Source of the DNA: Bradyrhizobium daqingense
GTDB lineage: Bacteria; Pseudomonadota; Alphaproteobacteria; Rhizobiales; Xanthobacteraceae
Length of the DNA: 64,000 bases
Reading direction: 5' to 3'
Assembly: GCF_021044685.1 (NCBI RefSeq)
Contig: NZ_CP088014.1
Location: 7,736,001-7,800,000 of the forward strand
Shown here: piece after piece, positions 63,638-64,000 of the stretch
Layout of the letters: each line of letters opens with the position of its first letter
Position numbering within the stretch: position 1 is the first letter of the stretch
The notes under the pieces: model-generated
Told to the model about the DNA's origin: nothing
What the model saw: the letters and a program-made list of their open reading frames with translations, nothing else
The model's database searches: none
Program-made: the position numbers and the translations under genes

Positions 63638-63657
63638 CCTGTCGAAAAGCTGACGAT
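63638..63657 (-). promoter_or_regulatory. tts box (TtsI-binding site) of nopE
   Basis: On the minus strand ATCGTCAGCTTTTCGACAGG, 232 bp before the nopE start. The 230-bp leader itself (63406-63637) shows no gene. Confidence 0.85.
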
Positions 63658-64000
63658 GATCAGCGAGCCAAGCCGCACGCACTTTGGCATCGATCGGATG
63701 TCCGAAACGCATCCTTCGCTGAACGTATCGCAAGATTTAATATTCCCTCCTGGCAAGATTCGTCTGGTACCAGCGGTGCTCCCATGTCTTCAGGCAAATG
63801 ACACGACGTTGCCGGTTATCAGCCAATCATCTCATCCTCACCGCAATCAGCGCTCCCGCCGGAACTGCACATCATCTGCGAGGAGCGATCAACAGCTTGA
63901 ACTCTCGCTGCATTTTCCCAAACATCAAGACTTCGCGAAAGGTGAGCTTTCGCAAGCCGCCATCTTAGCCAAACGGGACAAGCGAGGGCTGAGATCCGCA
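63658..64000. other. No supported gene to the window edge
   Basis: No convincing coding region. GGTGAGCTTTCGCAAGCC near 63937 resembles a tts box but has one base too few between the half sites. Confidence 0.4.

Noticed and set aside
63930..63955. Possible tenth tts box near the right edge
   Set aside because: The distance between half sites is one base short and no downstream gene is visible in the window.
1..64000. tRNA or rRNA genes and tRNA-linked attachment sites
   Set aside because: I looked for cloverleaf arms and conserved rRNA stretches and saw none; a dedicated tRNA search would be needed to exclude them fully.

Overview
The window reads as part of the symbiosis island of a Bradyrhizobium-type nitrogen-fixing legume symbiont. 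It is GC-rich and crowded with insertion sequences. It carries a rhizobial (Rhc) type III secretion system, its regulator TtsI preceded by a nod box, several TtsI-binding sites (tts boxes), a NopE-type self-cleaving effector, a VirK protein and a phasin-like protein. I made these identifications by reading motifs and family features; no database search was run.

Layout. 1-5.4 kb holds transposase debris, an intact IS3/IS407 element and an IS481 element. 5.6-25 kb is the effector and regulatory side: a 747-aa effector behind a tts box; a minus-strand run of cytochrome P450, PanC-like ligase and pentapeptide-repeat protein; two related effector candidates with ADP-ribosyltransferase-like motifs; virK; a nod box; ttsI-rhcC2-cpaD-like; and a 771-aa repeat-rich effector. 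25-48.3 kb is an insertion-sequence pile with nested elements: a group II intron split by a serine-recombinase element, two IS21 elements, IS5-like, ISNCY-like, IS630, IS110 and IS427-like elements. Small islands survive in it: a short tts-controlled gene and a phasin-like gene. 48.3-57.6 kb is the secretion core, a tightly overlapping minus-strand operon nolB-rhcJ-nolU-nolV-rhcN-rhcZ-rhcQ-rhcR-rhcS-rhcT-rhcU, with rhcC1 divergent from it. 57.6-64 kb has two more tts-controlled genes, two IS630 elements and nopE.

How it works together. Flavonoid-activated NodD would act at the nod box to raise TtsI. TtsI would then activate the tts boxes in front of the secretion operon and of at least eight effector or extracellular-component genes. 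The tts boxes fall into two spacing classes, about 47-64 bp and about 218-233 bp before the start codon. I found no SctV/FlhA-family protein and no recognisable inner-membrane ring protein SctD, so the machine must be completed from elsewhere or is incomplete.

The most noteworthy items are a 2.2-kb serine-recombinase element with 26-bp terminal inverted repeats and a 2-bp AT duplication; loss of the NPTH autocleavage motif in RhcU; the ADP-ribosyltransferase-like effector pair, of which one has lost the catalytic arginine; the PanC-like paralogue next to a P450; and near-identical direct IS630 copies that bracket the whole secretion core.
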